Below, in pieces: positions 8,897 to 17,874 of a DNA stretch of 64,000 nucleotides. The stretch is taken from positions 264,526 through 328,525 of the forward strand of contig JBEHYT010000002.1 in assembly GCA_048498035.1 (NCBI GenBank), in the 5' to 3' direction. The first letter of the stretch is position 1; each line of letters opens with the position of its first letter. The DNA comes from CADEDV01 sp048498035 (GTDB lineage: Bacteria > Bacteroidota > Bacteroidia > Chitinophagales > Chitinophagaceae). Below the pieces are notes generated by a model that worked only from the letters and a program-made list of their open reading frames with translations, was not told the origin of the DNA and did not search any database. A program made the translations under genes and the position numbers.

Positions 8897-11443
8897 TTAA
8901 AACAGGAAGCCTACCCGCAATGAAATAATATCAGCCTCGTCAGATTTGGAATAATAGAGGTTGAGCGCTACCAGGTTGTATGGTAGATAGAAAATACCAC
9001 CGCCGAATGCAGTATGCATCTTAGTTGATTTTTCTCCCGGGATCCAAACACGTCCATCATCAAAGAATCCAAGAACACCGAATACCCCGCGGAACACGTA
9101 GTTCTTCATATTACCCAGGCCCAACCGAATTTCTGTGTTTTGATAAAAGCTGGAACGCCCTGCAAACCGTCCGCGCCAGAATCCCCGCAGGTTGGAACTA
9201 CCTCCCAGGTAATTAGCCTGGTAAAACTCATAGTCGCCGATATTGGTAGCGGCGCCGGTTCTGTGTGCAAACACTATAAATTTAGAGATGTGTTGATAGA
9301 AAGCAAAAGAGCCTTCCAGTTTCAAAAAGTTACGATTGTCTTTTTCAAAATTATCGATCCAGGACGCTTTGCTGCTGAAAAGAACTCCTTTACGCGTCAG
9401 GCGACTGTTATCTCGTGTGTCAAATTCAAATTGCGAGCTGATGCCTGCAAATTTTTTATCGGAGAAAACGGAAGGGTCAACATCGCTTTCGGGAGATGTT
9501 ACGAATTTTGATTGCGACTGGAGAATTTCCACCGTTTGATAGTGTAATCCCAGGCGAAAATAATTTTTCTTCCAGCTTCTGCTGATGCCGGGACTTAGAT
9601 CCAGCACATTGGCTTTGACCCGGAAAAAAGATCGATCATGTCCATTCAATTCAGTTTCATTTCCCAGCCCGTAATAATTGAGCGTGTATCTTGGTCCGAG
9701 GTAGGAAGCTGTGAGATCAATATCCCATTTCCCCAGGGCCTGTTTAAATAGTCCTTTATAATCGAACCCGATTGCGCCGGTTTCCGTGGCATAATTCACG
9801 GCAAAACGCTGTTGCCACCCAAACGGTGTTTTGCCCCACTGCTGCCGACGATATAATAATCCGAGTCCAATGGACACTCCATCGTCCGGGTTAAAGCCTG
9901 GCATAATGAGTGGAATAAAGTAGTCCCATTTTAAAGATGCGCGTTGGTAATTGTAAAGCGTATCCCATTTCCGCTGCACTTTCAGATGAGCCGTGTTTAG
10001 CTTGTCCGGGATAATACTATCGTATACGGTAGCCGCTTTTCCGTGCATATCATCGGATGTTTTGTAATGATCTTTTCCATCCCCGCCCAGGAGGCGGATA
10101 TGAAAGCTGTTACGCCCTGAGCCGTCCACTATAAAATGGTCTTTGCCTTCAAGTCCGTAAATATTGATTTCGCGGGTGTCTGCGCGGTTAAATGCACGGT
10201 GATAAAATGTGTCGTTTTTTTCGCTGATGCCGGTAACGGTTACGTGGCGTGGATCTGTTACATGTACCAGGAACGTTTCATCATCTTCACTTCCATTGAT
10301 CACAACCTGCCTGCTCTGGATGCGGTAGTAATGCATCGCATCCTTGCGGATATGATCGCGTCGTTGGCGCAGTCTCTTCCTGAGATGGTTACCCTGCCAT
10401 TTGTTGACCGCGGCAGGCATTTCATTAATCCCACTGTCGATAGCTGCATCTGTTAAATGCGATTGCACAAAGGATATGGCGTTTTCCCAATCGGTGCGGG
10501 TTAGCTGGTTCAGAAATTGGCGGTCGAGGTTACGGGCAGAATAGTTGGCGCCGCGAAGATCCCGAACATGTGGCGCCAGGTTTTCCAGTGGGCGGAAGGC
10601 CCAGGGCTGGGAGAGAAGGAACATATTTACACCATCCGTTTTGGAGAAGGCCTGGTCGCGGTCGCGGGCAATAGGTTCCACCAGCCGCAGCTCTGCGGAA
10701 TCCCGTACTGCCCATACCCATTGGTCTTCATGGCGGTCCCAGTCGTTTACGATCATATCAAACAAGCGTACGCGCAATAGGGCGGCCTGGTCTACATGAT
10801 ACTTAGTTGTTTTACCAAAATGTTCAAGCAATTTTTCTGTCCCGATAATTTTGTCGGCGTTACCAAAGCGCGGGTTATGTTCCCAGCCGTCGCCGTTGGT
10901 TCTTTCTTCCAGCAGGCAAAGACGGTTGGCGAATGTTTCCCGGAATTCACCAAGCGCAGGATCATCTGCTACGTAGTAAATAGCGGGGTTGGTATGATAA
11001 AAACCGAGGCTGCCCGACATCTTTGCGATGGCGAGCGGGCCATAGGGATGAGCGGTGCTGATCTGGTCGTTCACGATATCATTAATAAAGCTGCCGCGCA
11101 GTGATTCGGGAATTAGTACGTCGAGATTTTTGTCGATCGTGCGTAGCACAAATTCCCGCCCGTTTTTGCTTAGGAGCCGTAGCGTTTTTGTCTGGTGACC
11201 ACCACCTTGTTTTTGCGGGGTGAGTCCGCCGTCCACCTGCCAGAGATGAAGGGTGGGGAATGTGACGGGCGTTGTCCATTCCGGCCGGTAATGTTTTCCC
11301 CACCAAAATTCTTTCCAGTGGGAGGCTTTAAACTGCGCGCCAGCCGCCATGGTAATGGGCGACGTGTCTTTAGCGGGCGTAACATATTGACCTTGGGCGG
11401 AAAATGTAATAGCCAGGAGGACGGTAAATAACGCTGTTCTCAT
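8897..11443 (-). CDS. Outer-membrane beta-barrel protein with an N-terminal kinase-like domain
   Basis: The 848-aa protein is exported: MRTALFTVLLAITFSAQG is a signal peptide. Residues about 80-340 include FVLRTIDK near residue 98, NDWDRHEDQ at 233-241 and IARDRDQAF at 258-266. The order and spacing resemble the catalytic Asp-Arg-His and metal-binding Asp of HipA/Fam20-type kinases. Residues about 380-480 have repeated glycine/aspartate turns (GLEGKDHF, GGDGKDHY). The C-terminal 350 residues are rich in alternating strands, contain SNLRGFWRGRF like BamA/TamA surface antigens, and end in Phe (VGFLF), as barrels do. Barrel and location are well supported. The kinase link is my inference, and a catalytic Lys is not obvious (Arg in FVLRTIDK). 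It is likely transcribed alone. Confidence 0.75.
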   Translation of the reverse strand: MRTALFTVLLAITFSAQGQYVTPAKDTSPITMAAGAQFKASHWKEFWWGKHYRPEWTTPVTFPTLHLWQVDGGLTPQKQGGGHQTKTLRLLSKNGREFVLRTIDKNLDVLIPESLRGSFINDIVNDQISTAHPYGPLAIAKMSGSLGFYHTNPAIYYVADDPALGEFRETFANRLCLLEERTNGDGWEHNPRFGNADKIIGTEKLLEHFGKTTKYHVDQAALLRVRLFDMIVNDWDRHEDQWVWAVRDSAELRLVEPIARDRDQAFSKTDGVNMFLLSQPWAFRPLENLAPHVRDLRGANYSARNLDRQFLNQLTRTDWENAISFVQSHLTDAAIDSGINEMPAAVNKWQGNHLRKRLRQRRDHIRKDAMHYYRIQSRQVVINGSEDDETFLVHVTDPRHVTVTGISEKNDTFYHRAFNRADTREINIYGLEGKDHFIVDGSGRNSFHIRLLGGDGKDHYKTSDDMHGKAATVYDSIIPDKLNTAHLKVQRKWDTLYNYQRASLKWDYFIPLIMPGFNPDDGVSIGLGLLYRRQQWGKTPFGWQQRFAVNYATETGAIGFDYKGLFKQALGKWDIDLTASYLGPRYTLNYYGLGNETELNGHDRSFFRVKANVLDLSPGISRSWKKNYFRLGLHYQTVEILQSQSKFVTSPESDVDPSVFSDKKFAGISSQFEFDTRDNSRLTRKGVLFSSKASWIDNFEKDNRNFLKLEGSFAFYQHISKFIVFAHRTGAATNIGDYEFYQANYLGGSSNLRGFWRGRFAGRSSFYQNTEIRLGLGNMKNYVFRGVFGVLGFFDDGRVWIPGEKSTKMHTAFGGGIFYLPYNLVALNLYYSKSDEADIISLRVGFLF

Positions 11444-11552
11444 ATTGTAGCATTGTTCACCGGGAATAGTCTAAAATCGTTCCAAACGGGATTTGCAGGG
11501 ATTTTAATTCGGCTGGGCATTTTTAGGTTGAACGGACTGGCGGCAAATGTCA

Positions 11553-11576
11553 ATAAAAAACCCCGCCGAAGCGGGG
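11553..11576 (-). terminator. Rho-independent terminator
   Basis: On the minus strand, CCCCGC-TTCG-GCGGGG is followed by six T. It is 23 bp beyond the stop of the DUF6159-like gene at 11599. Confidence 0.88.
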
Positions 11577-11598
11577 TAATAGCGCAAAGAAGTAAGTT

Positions 11599-12453
11599 TT
11601 AATTATTGGTCCAGGACGATTTTTTCTTTTGGGTAAACAGGTCATCTACCATCACCTGGTCGAAGTGTTTGGTGATGTTGCCATTGATGTTGTGGTACAC
11701 TGCGCTTACGAAGATGGTTTGTGCTGCGCTGATGATGGCCATGGCAATGAAGATACCGGCTATCGCAAAAATAATTCCGACCATTGGGCTAAAGATGGCG
11801 CCCAGGAAATAAAGTGGCAGGCCAATCACGATAAATGCAAGGATCTGGATCAGTCCAAAGCTGAAATTACCGGTCAGGCTTTCTCCCCATTTTTGTTTCA
11901 TGATCTGGGTTGAGCGCTTGATGGCTTCCAGTGTGCCTACTTTTTCATAGGCAATTACGGGTACTACAAAAAAGGTAGCTACGCTCCAAACCACGCCAAT
12001 CAGTCCGGTAATAATCTTGCCAACGGTGCCCACATTTTCCTGGATGGCGCGAAGCAGCAATCCAATAGTGGCGGAAAAAAATGCCCAGGAAAAAATTACG
12101 CCGATACGGCTGGCGCTGAATTGAAGGCCGGCGCGCAGGGTTACTTCTTCTCCTTCAAAATACAGCCTTGTGCAATGGATCAACGCCATGTTGAAGAAGA
12201 TGATAATAAAATAGTTTACCAGGTAAAAGCCCAGCAACAATGCGTAGTAGAGCGGGGTATTAAAATCCTGGAGGTTATTTTCAGGGTCCCAGTCTGTTTT
12301 TGACAGTACTGCCAGGGCAAAAGAACCCACGACCAGGATGGTTGCAAAACCTGAAAGGATGGGGAAAATAACCAGTTCTTTTTTTTCTTTCAAAACCTGG
12401 AAGCTGCTCATTGCAATTTTCCAGCCGTTTGAAATACGATCTCCAAATGCCAT
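11599..12453 (-). CDS. DUF6159-like multi-pass membrane protein
   Basis: The 284-aa protein starts MAFGDRISNGWKIAMSSFQV, a sequence characteristic of the DUF6159 family. It has about six hydrophobic segments, including FPILSGFATILVVGSFAL, ALLLGFYLVNYFIIIFF and IIFAIAGIFIAMAIISA. Between membrane segments is the amphipathic stretch EAIKRSTQIMKQKWGESLTG. The charged end KKKSSWTNN is probably cytoplasmic. Function is unknown. It has its own terminator and a 51-bp gap from the next gene on the strand, so could share a transcript with the propeller-like gene upstream. The family assignment is from memory of the N-terminal motif. Confidence 0.75.
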   Translation of the reverse strand: MAFGDRISNGWKIAMSSFQVLKEKKELVIFPILSGFATILVVGSFALAVLSKTDWDPENNLQDFNTPLYYALLLGFYLVNYFIIIFFNMALIHCTRLYFEGEEVTLRAGLQFSASRIGVIFSWAFFSATIGLLLRAIQENVGTVGKIITGLIGVVWSVATFFVVPVIAYEKVGTLEAIKRSTQIMKQKWGESLTGNFSFGLIQILAFIVIGLPLYFLGAIFSPMVGIIFAIAGIFIAMAIISAAQTIFVSAVYHNINGNITKHFDQVMVDDLFTQKKKSSWTNN

Positions 12454-12504
12454 AGGTTAAGTTTTTTGAAGGATAAATATAATAAAAGCCAGGTAAATAT
12501 TCAT

Positions 12505-13506
12505 TTACCGGGACGGTTGCAGGTAAAGCAGGGTAGACCGGTAAGGACGGGTTGAATATTTATCGTTAATAATGAAATAGCCATCCCGGTAGGGTGCAAT
12601 TCCTTCCCAGTTGTAATCGGCATAGGCGGGTGGGATTTCGGCGATGGGTTTCCACGAAAAATGATTGTTGCCATCCAGTTCAATGTCAACCAGCCGGGAG
12701 TAGTTGATATAATTCCCGTCTTTTTTAATAAGACTATTTTCCGCATCGGTTGCGGGGAGTCGGTACACGGTATCTTCGCCTTCACCTTTATAAAAGTAAT
12801 TGATGGCGGTGAAATGGTTTTTGCCCATGTAAACGATATCGGGAATTCGAAAGGGAAGTTTTTGGATGGGGAACAGGTGCAGGCTATGGTCTTGCAGCGA
12901 ATACCGGTCGATCATATAAGCGTTGTTTTGCCCGGAGAAATAATTGTATTCGTAGAAGGCCAGGAGCTGGTCGTCTTTTTTGGCAAGACATTCAAAGCCG
13001 GCGTTGTAGATGTGCGACCCATCCTGACGGGTAAATTTTGGCAGGGGCAGCAGGAATGAAGTATCCATTTGCACGCAGGTATCCTGCAGGTTGCCACGGA
13101 GCAGGTAACAATTGGAAATAGGAGTTGCGGTTTCTACGGAGAGGTAGACCTGGTTACCATCCAGCACCATGGCTTCCAGTCCTTCGTAGGCTTTGCCGTT
13201 GCGATCAATTTGGCTTCGAAGTGTTTCCAGTCCATAGAGGTGATATTTCTGCCAGGTGAGGGCGTAGCTACTGTCTTTTATTTTTTTCATGATCCCCTTC
13301 AGACTGGCTGCATATAGTTTTCCTTCGGAACCGTCTTGCAACCGGCTTTCCGACATTAAGAAAAGTCGGCCATTATGTATGCCGAGACTTGAGAATTGGT
13401 TGTCGTAATAGGAGATTTCGGGAGGCAGGGGAACTTCCTGCGCGTTGAATTGTGAGTGTGCAGCAGCGGTGCTGAGAAGAAGCAGCAGTGCGAAAAAAAA
13501 CTTCAT
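12505..13506 (-). CDS. Exported propeller-like protein of unknown function
   Basis: I chose the Met at 13506 because it begins a clean signal peptide, MKFFFALLLLLSTAAAHSQ; upstream Met codons add 32 residues with no export signal. The mature protein of about 315 aa is beta-rich with repeats of the form SLGIHNGRLFLMSES, EGLEAMVLDGNQVYLSVE, AGFECLAKKDDQLLAFYE, DIVYMGKNHFTAINYFY and WEGIAPYRDGYFIINDKY. This pattern fits a beta-propeller such as the phytase-like esterase or SdiA-regulated families, where conserved Glu residues sit in EG[LI]E-type turns. No enzyme activity can be assigned. It probably acts in the periplasm. Confidence 0.7.
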   Translation of the reverse strand: MKFFFALLLLLSTAAAHSQFNAQEVPLPPEISYYDNQFSSLGIHNGRLFLMSESRLQDGSEGKLYAASLKGIMKKIKDSSYALTWQKYHLYGLETLRSQIDRNGKAYEGLEAMVLDGNQVYLSVETATPISNCYLLRGNLQDTCVQMDTSFLLPLPKFTRQDGSHIYNAGFECLAKKDDQLLAFYEYNYFSGQNNAYMIDRYSLQDHSLHLFPIQKLPFRIPDIVYMGKNHFTAINYFYKGEGEDTVYRLPATDAENSLIKKDGNYINYSRLVDIELDGNNHFSWKPIAEIPPAYADYNWEGIAPYRDGYFIINDKYSTRPYRSTLLYLQPSR

Positions 13507-13592
13507 AAAAGTGGATGGTTTGTCGCCATTGGCGGACGATAGAGTACAAGGTAGGAAATTGGTGGATGATGGCAAAAACGGGGTTGAACATT

Positions 13593-14012
13593 TTAAACGC
13601 AATATTTTCTTATGATCATCATCAGAGAGGTCGCCTTATTCGCAATGGCCGGTTCATGAATATAAGTATTGTAGCGCGCGTTTTTTGACATGTCCAACAG
13701 CCAGTCGTAATCGGGGTAAATGGCGGTACAATATTTTTCTACCAAATCAGCTAATATTTTATGACGGTCGGTAATTTTTTGAGCGTTGTTTTTTTGATAT
13801 AATATCCAATCGTCTAAGTCGGATATCTGGGTATATCTGCCGCCAATCGCGGGCATTTTAAAAGGAAATATTTTATATTTAACAAACTGCAGCGCCGCAT
13901 AAAAAGCGGTCGTTATTACCCAATCCGGGCAATTTCCTTTCAATTTTAAATATTCGGAAACCGATTGATTGTGAAAGCCGTGGCTTAGGCGTTCGTTATT
14001 TTTTGTCGACAT
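13593..14012 (-). CDS. HEPN-domain protein
   Basis: I chose the Met at 14012 (MSTKNNERLSHG), giving 139 aa; a Met eight codons earlier at 14036 also exists. The protein is all-helical with FYAALQFVKYKIFPF early and the sequence ARYNTYIH near the C-terminus (Arg113, His119). That is the R-x(4-6)-H signature of HEPN ribonuclease-fold proteins, found in toxin-antitoxin and other conflict systems. Its start overlaps the end of the upstream gene by 17 bp, so the two are almost certainly translated together. The toxin role is inferred; a housekeeping HEPN role is possible. Confidence 0.6.
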   Translation of the reverse strand: MSTKNNERLSHGFHNQSVSEYLKLKGNCPDWVITTAFYAALQFVKYKIFPFKMPAIGGRYTQISDLDDWILYQKNNAQKITDRHKILADLVEKYCTAIYPDYDWLLDMSKNARYNTYIHEPAIANKATSLMMIIRKYCV

Positions 14013-14463
14013 ACTTACAGAAGAAACCGTCAGCACTTAACCGTTTCGGGTTTACATATTTCGAGAATGGCATAAATGAAAATGAAATATAAAATCTATC
14101 GTTTTGTACTTTATTTTTCAACTCCCGTGCGCATAAATAAATTTCACGAAATTTATCGGAGACAAAGTCTTTTTCGCTGGACATAAACAAGGCCTCAAAA
14201 TTCAATATGGAATCAGCTTTTAGATGAATTTCGCTGAGGCAAATATCTTTTTTGGCGGCTTCCTGCAGCAACTGTTCAGAAACCTGTTGTGCTACTTTTA
14301 AATTATTTCTGAATTGATTAATTAATACCTTAAAATGGGCATTTTGTCCATCCTGAACACCCTCGAGGTACGCCTGAATTACCTCATCGGTAGTACATGC
14401 ATCACTTTCTCTTTTCCAATTAACGGACGTCGGCTCGTTTGTATGAACAAAAAATGTAGACAT
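13996..14463 (-). CDS. Unknown protein paired with a HEPN gene
   Basis: The 155-aa protein starts at 14463 (MSTFFVHTNEPTSVNWKRES); the longer open frame upstream has no convincing signal or domain. Residues about 20-75 are helical. The C-terminal half (FEALFMSSEKDFVSDKFREI, then FYISFSFMPFS and SADGFFCKY) alternates strands and helices and loosely recalls the small nucleotidyltransferases that pair with HEPN proteins. However, the catalytic GS..D.D motif is not visible. Its stop codon lies inside the start of the HEPN gene, so it could be its partner or antitoxin. I do not recognise the family with certainty. Confidence 0.55.
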   Translation of the reverse strand: MSTFFVHTNEPTSVNWKRESDACTTDEVIQAYLEGVQDGQNAHFKVLINQFRNNLKVAQQVSEQLLQEAAKKDICLSEIHLKADSILNFEALFMSSEKDFVSDKFREIYLCARELKNKVQNDRFYISFSFMPFSKYVNPKRLSADGFFCKYVDKK

Positions 14464-14708
14464 ATTTATCAGACCATAAAATTGATAATATTGTTGCAAA
14501 AGAGCGTGATTTTTTTTCAAATTAGTCTGGCGGATTAACAAGCTGTGAATGATTGTCATTGGCCTCAGACAATATAAAGATACTTCTGCCAGAAAGCCTT
14601 TCCATGGGAAATTAAACAAGGGCGGTGTGAAAAAAATGAGGAAATGCCGGGAAAAGAACATCCAAATTCGTAACAAACAACAGGGCATTCATCCAAAATT
14701 ACTGCCCG

Positions 14709-15989
14709 CTATTTTTTTCGCGCTGAAAAATACATATCCCGGAAGTTGAAAATCACTTCATCAAATTGATCCACGAAGTCCTGTCCAATATTACCGTAGT
14801 GATGACTGCTGTTTTGAACAGGTTGTGTAAGAACGCTTACGTCTTTCAGTGTCGCGGTCGCGGTTCCGGTTGACAGTTGAATCGAGGGTAACGTGTACAC
14901 GTCTTTTTTTACAATTCCTCCTGCACCCGCCAGGTGGATGCTACCTTTCTTTCCGTTGCCCTGTACAAGTTCCCTGTAGCGGTCATAAAATTCATAGAAG
15001 AATTGCGAAGTGGCGGCACCCAGGTCCAGGTAAAAATGAAGCCAGTCGCCGCCCATTTGCAACCTGATTACCGGGCTGTAAAACTCGGTAGCCATATTAT
15101 GCAGCGCCGAGGGCGAAGCGGAAGCCGGGATATACAGGTCTCCCGTTTTCCGGATATGAAATTCACCTAACTGCTCAATCATTGGCGCGCCTACGATCAG
15201 GTTTAACTGAACGTCAACATCAGCTTGCTTAAAGTGAAGGCTCTCATCAGGCATTACAAGGAATACAACATTTTTAAATAAAATCCCGCCCAGGTAAATA
15301 CTGTCTACTACTCCCAATGAAGCTTTAAAGCTGATGTCTGTCAGGCCGCTTCCTTCATTAAACGTAACATCCAGTTTGCGTACACCCAGCTTGTTGAGAA
15401 AAGATTCAGTAATACATGAATATTCTGCACGGGTATCGAATACAGCGTCAAAAACAGATCCGTTGGCAGTAACCGGCACCATCATAAGATTGAATTCATT
15501 CTTTTTCCAGGAAATGTGCTGGTCCTGGTGAAACGTCACTGTTTGCGCCGGCACTCCGGCCAGCGCTTTTCTGAACAAAAGATCGTTTTCTATATCGTCT
15601 GTGGTAGCACTGTCAAGCGCGCCGTGAAAATCATGCAGGATCAGGCTATCGGTATTTGCAGCCGCTGCATACTGAAATGTTTTTACATAGCTGGCCGACT
15701 GCAAACGGCGAAGCCGCGCTGCAACAGAATCCGGTATATTGGCGTTTCCCGAGAAAAATTCATTTACATCCCGGATGCACGCCGTATTGCGATTGAATGC
15801 ATTATCCAGGAATGCGCGATAATACAGTTGCTGGTTGTTCGTAAGTTGATTTGTATGCCGGTTAAATACACTATCCAGTTTGAAATAATCCTTTGCTGCA
15901 AGCAACTGCTGTAAGTCGTGTTCAGGAGTTTGTGTTGCACCGAATTTACATTGCGCAAGCACCAGCAAAAGGGCTAGTATTTTTTTCAT
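14709..15989 (-). CDS. Retropepsin-like aspartyl protease-family protein, exported
   Basis: The 426-aa protein has a signal peptide (MKKILALLLVLAQCKFGATQ). The N-terminal half is helical and repeat-like. Two retropepsin-type halves follow: VFDAVFDTRAEYSCITESFL at about residue 190 and LHFYLDLGAATSQFFYEF at about residue 320, each at the position of the D-[TS]-G catalytic loop. Both deviate from the consensus (DTR and DLG), which may reduce or abolish protease activity. Related Bacteroidota proteins are annotated aspartyl protease family or retropepsin-like. It is transcribed alone, divergent from the DUF305 gene. Confidence 0.7.
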   Translation of the reverse strand: MKKILALLLVLAQCKFGATQTPEHDLQQLLAAKDYFKLDSVFNRHTNQLTNNQQLYYRAFLDNAFNRNTACIRDVNEFFSGNANIPDSVAARLRRLQSASYVKTFQYAAAANTDSLILHDFHGALDSATTDDIENDLLFRKALAGVPAQTVTFHQDQHISWKKNEFNLMMVPVTANGSVFDAVFDTRAEYSCITESFLNKLGVRKLDVTFNEGSGLTDISFKASLGVVDSIYLGGILFKNVVFLVMPDESLHFKQADVDVQLNLIVGAPMIEQLGEFHIRKTGDLYIPASASPSALHNMATEFYSPVIRLQMGGDWLHFYLDLGAATSQFFYEFYDRYRELVQGNGKKGSIHLAGAGGIVKKDVYTLPSIQLSTGTATATLKDVSVLTQPVQNSSHHYGNIGQDFVDQFDEVIFNFRDMYFSARKK

Positions 15990-16132
15990 AAATGAAAATT
16001 GTCCCTGCTAAATTAAGAAACGTCTGTTGGAGACGGGAAATGACCTGCGTTTTTAATAAAAATGGCATGGTTTGGTTATAGGCATGAAATATGTGCAACA
16101 TATTGTTATTGCTCATTTTAAAATTGAACAGT

Positions 16133-16582
16133 ATGACACAGAATCACTATTCGAGAATGGCCGTGATGTTGCTTATCTCATTCGTAATCATGTACGGTGT
16201 GATGTTTTTGAACGTTGACTCATTGGATCACATCTATTTGAGTACCACACGCACCTATATGGCATTGCTGATGGTAGCACCCATGGCGCTGTTAATGTTG
16301 CTATTGATGCCCCGGATGTATCCCAAAAAGGGGACAAATGTCGTCATCGGTGTAGTGGCTGTTGCCGTATTTGGGCTGGCGCTGGCGGGTTTGCGTACAC
16401 AAACTCCGGTGGACGATATACAATATATGAAGGCTATGATCCCGCATCACTCATCTGCAATTATGACCAGTAAGCATGCGTCTATTCATGATCCCGAGGT
16501 GAAAGCATTGTCTGAACAAATCATCAATTCCCAGGAACGGGAAATTGCCGAGATGAAGGCAATGCTAGCGCGAATGCGTTAA
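16133..16582 (+). CDS. DUF305 domain protein with N-terminal membrane helices
   Basis: I chose ATG 16133 (MTQNHYSRMAVML), the usual start in this family; an earlier ATG at 16091 adds a short hydrophobic extension. The 149-aa protein has three membrane helices, the first in MAVMLLISFVIMYGVMFLNV. A short DUF305-type tail follows: DIQYMKAMIPHHSSAIMTSK with the His-His pair and Met residues suited to binding copper or silver, then EIAEMKAML. Homologues often sit in heavy-metal resistance clusters, but no such genes are nearby. It overlaps the 3' end of nhaD by 4 bp on the opposite strand. Confidence 0.85.
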   Translation: MTQNHYSRMAVMLLISFVIMYGVMFLNVDSLDHIYLSTTRTYMALLMVAPMALLMLLLMPRMYPKKGTNVVIGVVAVAVFGLALAGLRTQTPVDDIQYMKAMIPHHSSAIMTSKHASIHDPEVKALSEQIINSQEREIAEMKAMLARMR

Positions 16583-17844
16583 AACGGTTGCCAAAGAAAC
16601 ACAAGAATACCGGCCAAAAATCCGAGGAGTGCCAGCCAGGCAATTCGTTTCATATACCAGCCAAAGCTGATCTCTTCAATACCCATAGCGGCAACACCCG
16701 CCGCAGACCCGATGATGATGATACTGCCACCGGTTCCGGTGGTAAGTGCCAGAAATAACCAGAAAGCGTGATCTGGCGGATAGGTGGTAAGACTATACAT
16801 ACCCTGCGCGGCAGCAACTAATGGCACGTTGTCTACAACAGCCGAAGTAACGCCAAGAGAAGCGCCAATTAAATAATCATTTTTGAGCGTTGTATGCATG
16901 CCGTCTGCAACCAGCGTAAGCAAGCCAAATGATTGCAGTGCGCCAATGGCCAACAGGATTCCCAGGAAAAAAAGGATGCTGGGCGTGTCTATCTTTTGAA
17001 GGGCATGCGCCACGGAAAAGCGTACTGCATCCTGCTGTTTTGCGCGATGAATAACTGTGGTTACCAGCCACATCACACCCAATGCCAACAACATTCCCAT
17101 AAAAGGTGGGAGATGGGTTAAGGTTTTAAAAACTGGCACACCTACCAGTAGTGACATACCTACGATCAATATCACTTTGCCCTCCTTGCGTTCTGCCGGC
17201 GAACAAGTGGAAACAGGGAGTTTGGCAATCTGCTGCTTTCCAAACCGCCGGCCCATGATCAGCATTGGAACAATACATACGGCAAGACTGGGAAGTATCA
17301 GGTGCCGGATAATGGCGCTGGCTGTAATTTGTCCTCCAATCCACAACATCGTCGTTGTAACATCTCCCAGCGGAGACCATACACCACCGGCATTCGCTGC
17401 GATAATGATCATACCTGCAAACCAACGCCTGTCTGAACGGTCGGGTAACATTTTATTGCACAATGATACCATTACAATCGTAGTGGTAAGATTGTCCAGC
17501 AAGGCCGATAACACAAACGTGAGCAGTGTAACCAGGAATAGCAATTTCTTTTTACTGCGCGTGGTAATATTCCGGGTAATACTGTCAAACCCGCTATGCG
17601 CGTCGATTAGTTCAACAATCGTCATGGCACCCAGCAGGAAAAATACGATGCCGGCAATCTCGCCCAGCATGTGCAATAACTGTTCACTTACCTCCTGGGG
17701 ATGCCCCGACTGCACAATGTAGATCGTCCAGCAGAGTACGCCCGTAATAAGCGCTGATGCGGCTTTATTTACCTGGAGGCTATGTTCCAGTGCAATGGCT
17801 CCATACCCAATAATAAAAACAATAATCAGAAGAATCGTCGTCAT
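16579..17844 (-). CDS. nhaD: NhaD-type sodium/proton antiporter
   Basis: The 421-aa integral membrane protein has about 12 hydrophobic segments. Family marks include FFLLGAMTIVELIDAHSGF, LSALLDNLTTTIVMVSL, AANAGGVWSPLGDVTTTMLW and SAVVDNVPLVAAAQGMY, which carry the Asp, Asn and Thr residues conserved in the ion transporter superfamily. It exports sodium or lithium in exchange for protons at the inner membrane, giving salt and pH tolerance. It lies 30 bp downstream of the DUF389 gene on the same strand, so they are probably co-transcribed. The identification is secure at family level. Confidence 0.93.
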   Translation of the reverse strand: MTTILLIIVFIIGYGAIALEHSLQVNKAASALITGVLCWTIYIVQSGHPQEVSEQLLHMLGEIAGIVFFLLGAMTIVELIDAHSGFDSITRNITTRSKKKLLFLVTLLTFVLSALLDNLTTTIVMVSLCNKMLPDRSDRRWFAGMIIIAANAGGVWSPLGDVTTTMLWIGGQITASAIIRHLILPSLAVCIVPMLIMGRRFGKQQIAKLPVSTCSPAERKEGKVILIVGMSLLVGVPVFKTLTHLPPFMGMLLALGVMWLVTTVIHRAKQQDAVRFSVAHALQKIDTPSILFFLGILLAIGALQSFGLLTLVADGMHTTLKNDYLIGASLGVTSAVVDNVPLVAAAQGMYSLTTYPPDHAFWLFLALTTGTGGSIIIIGSAAGVAAMGIEEISFGWYMKRIAWLALLGFLAGILVFLWQPF

Positions 17845-17874
17845 ACCAATATAATAATAAGCGGTGTTGCCAGT

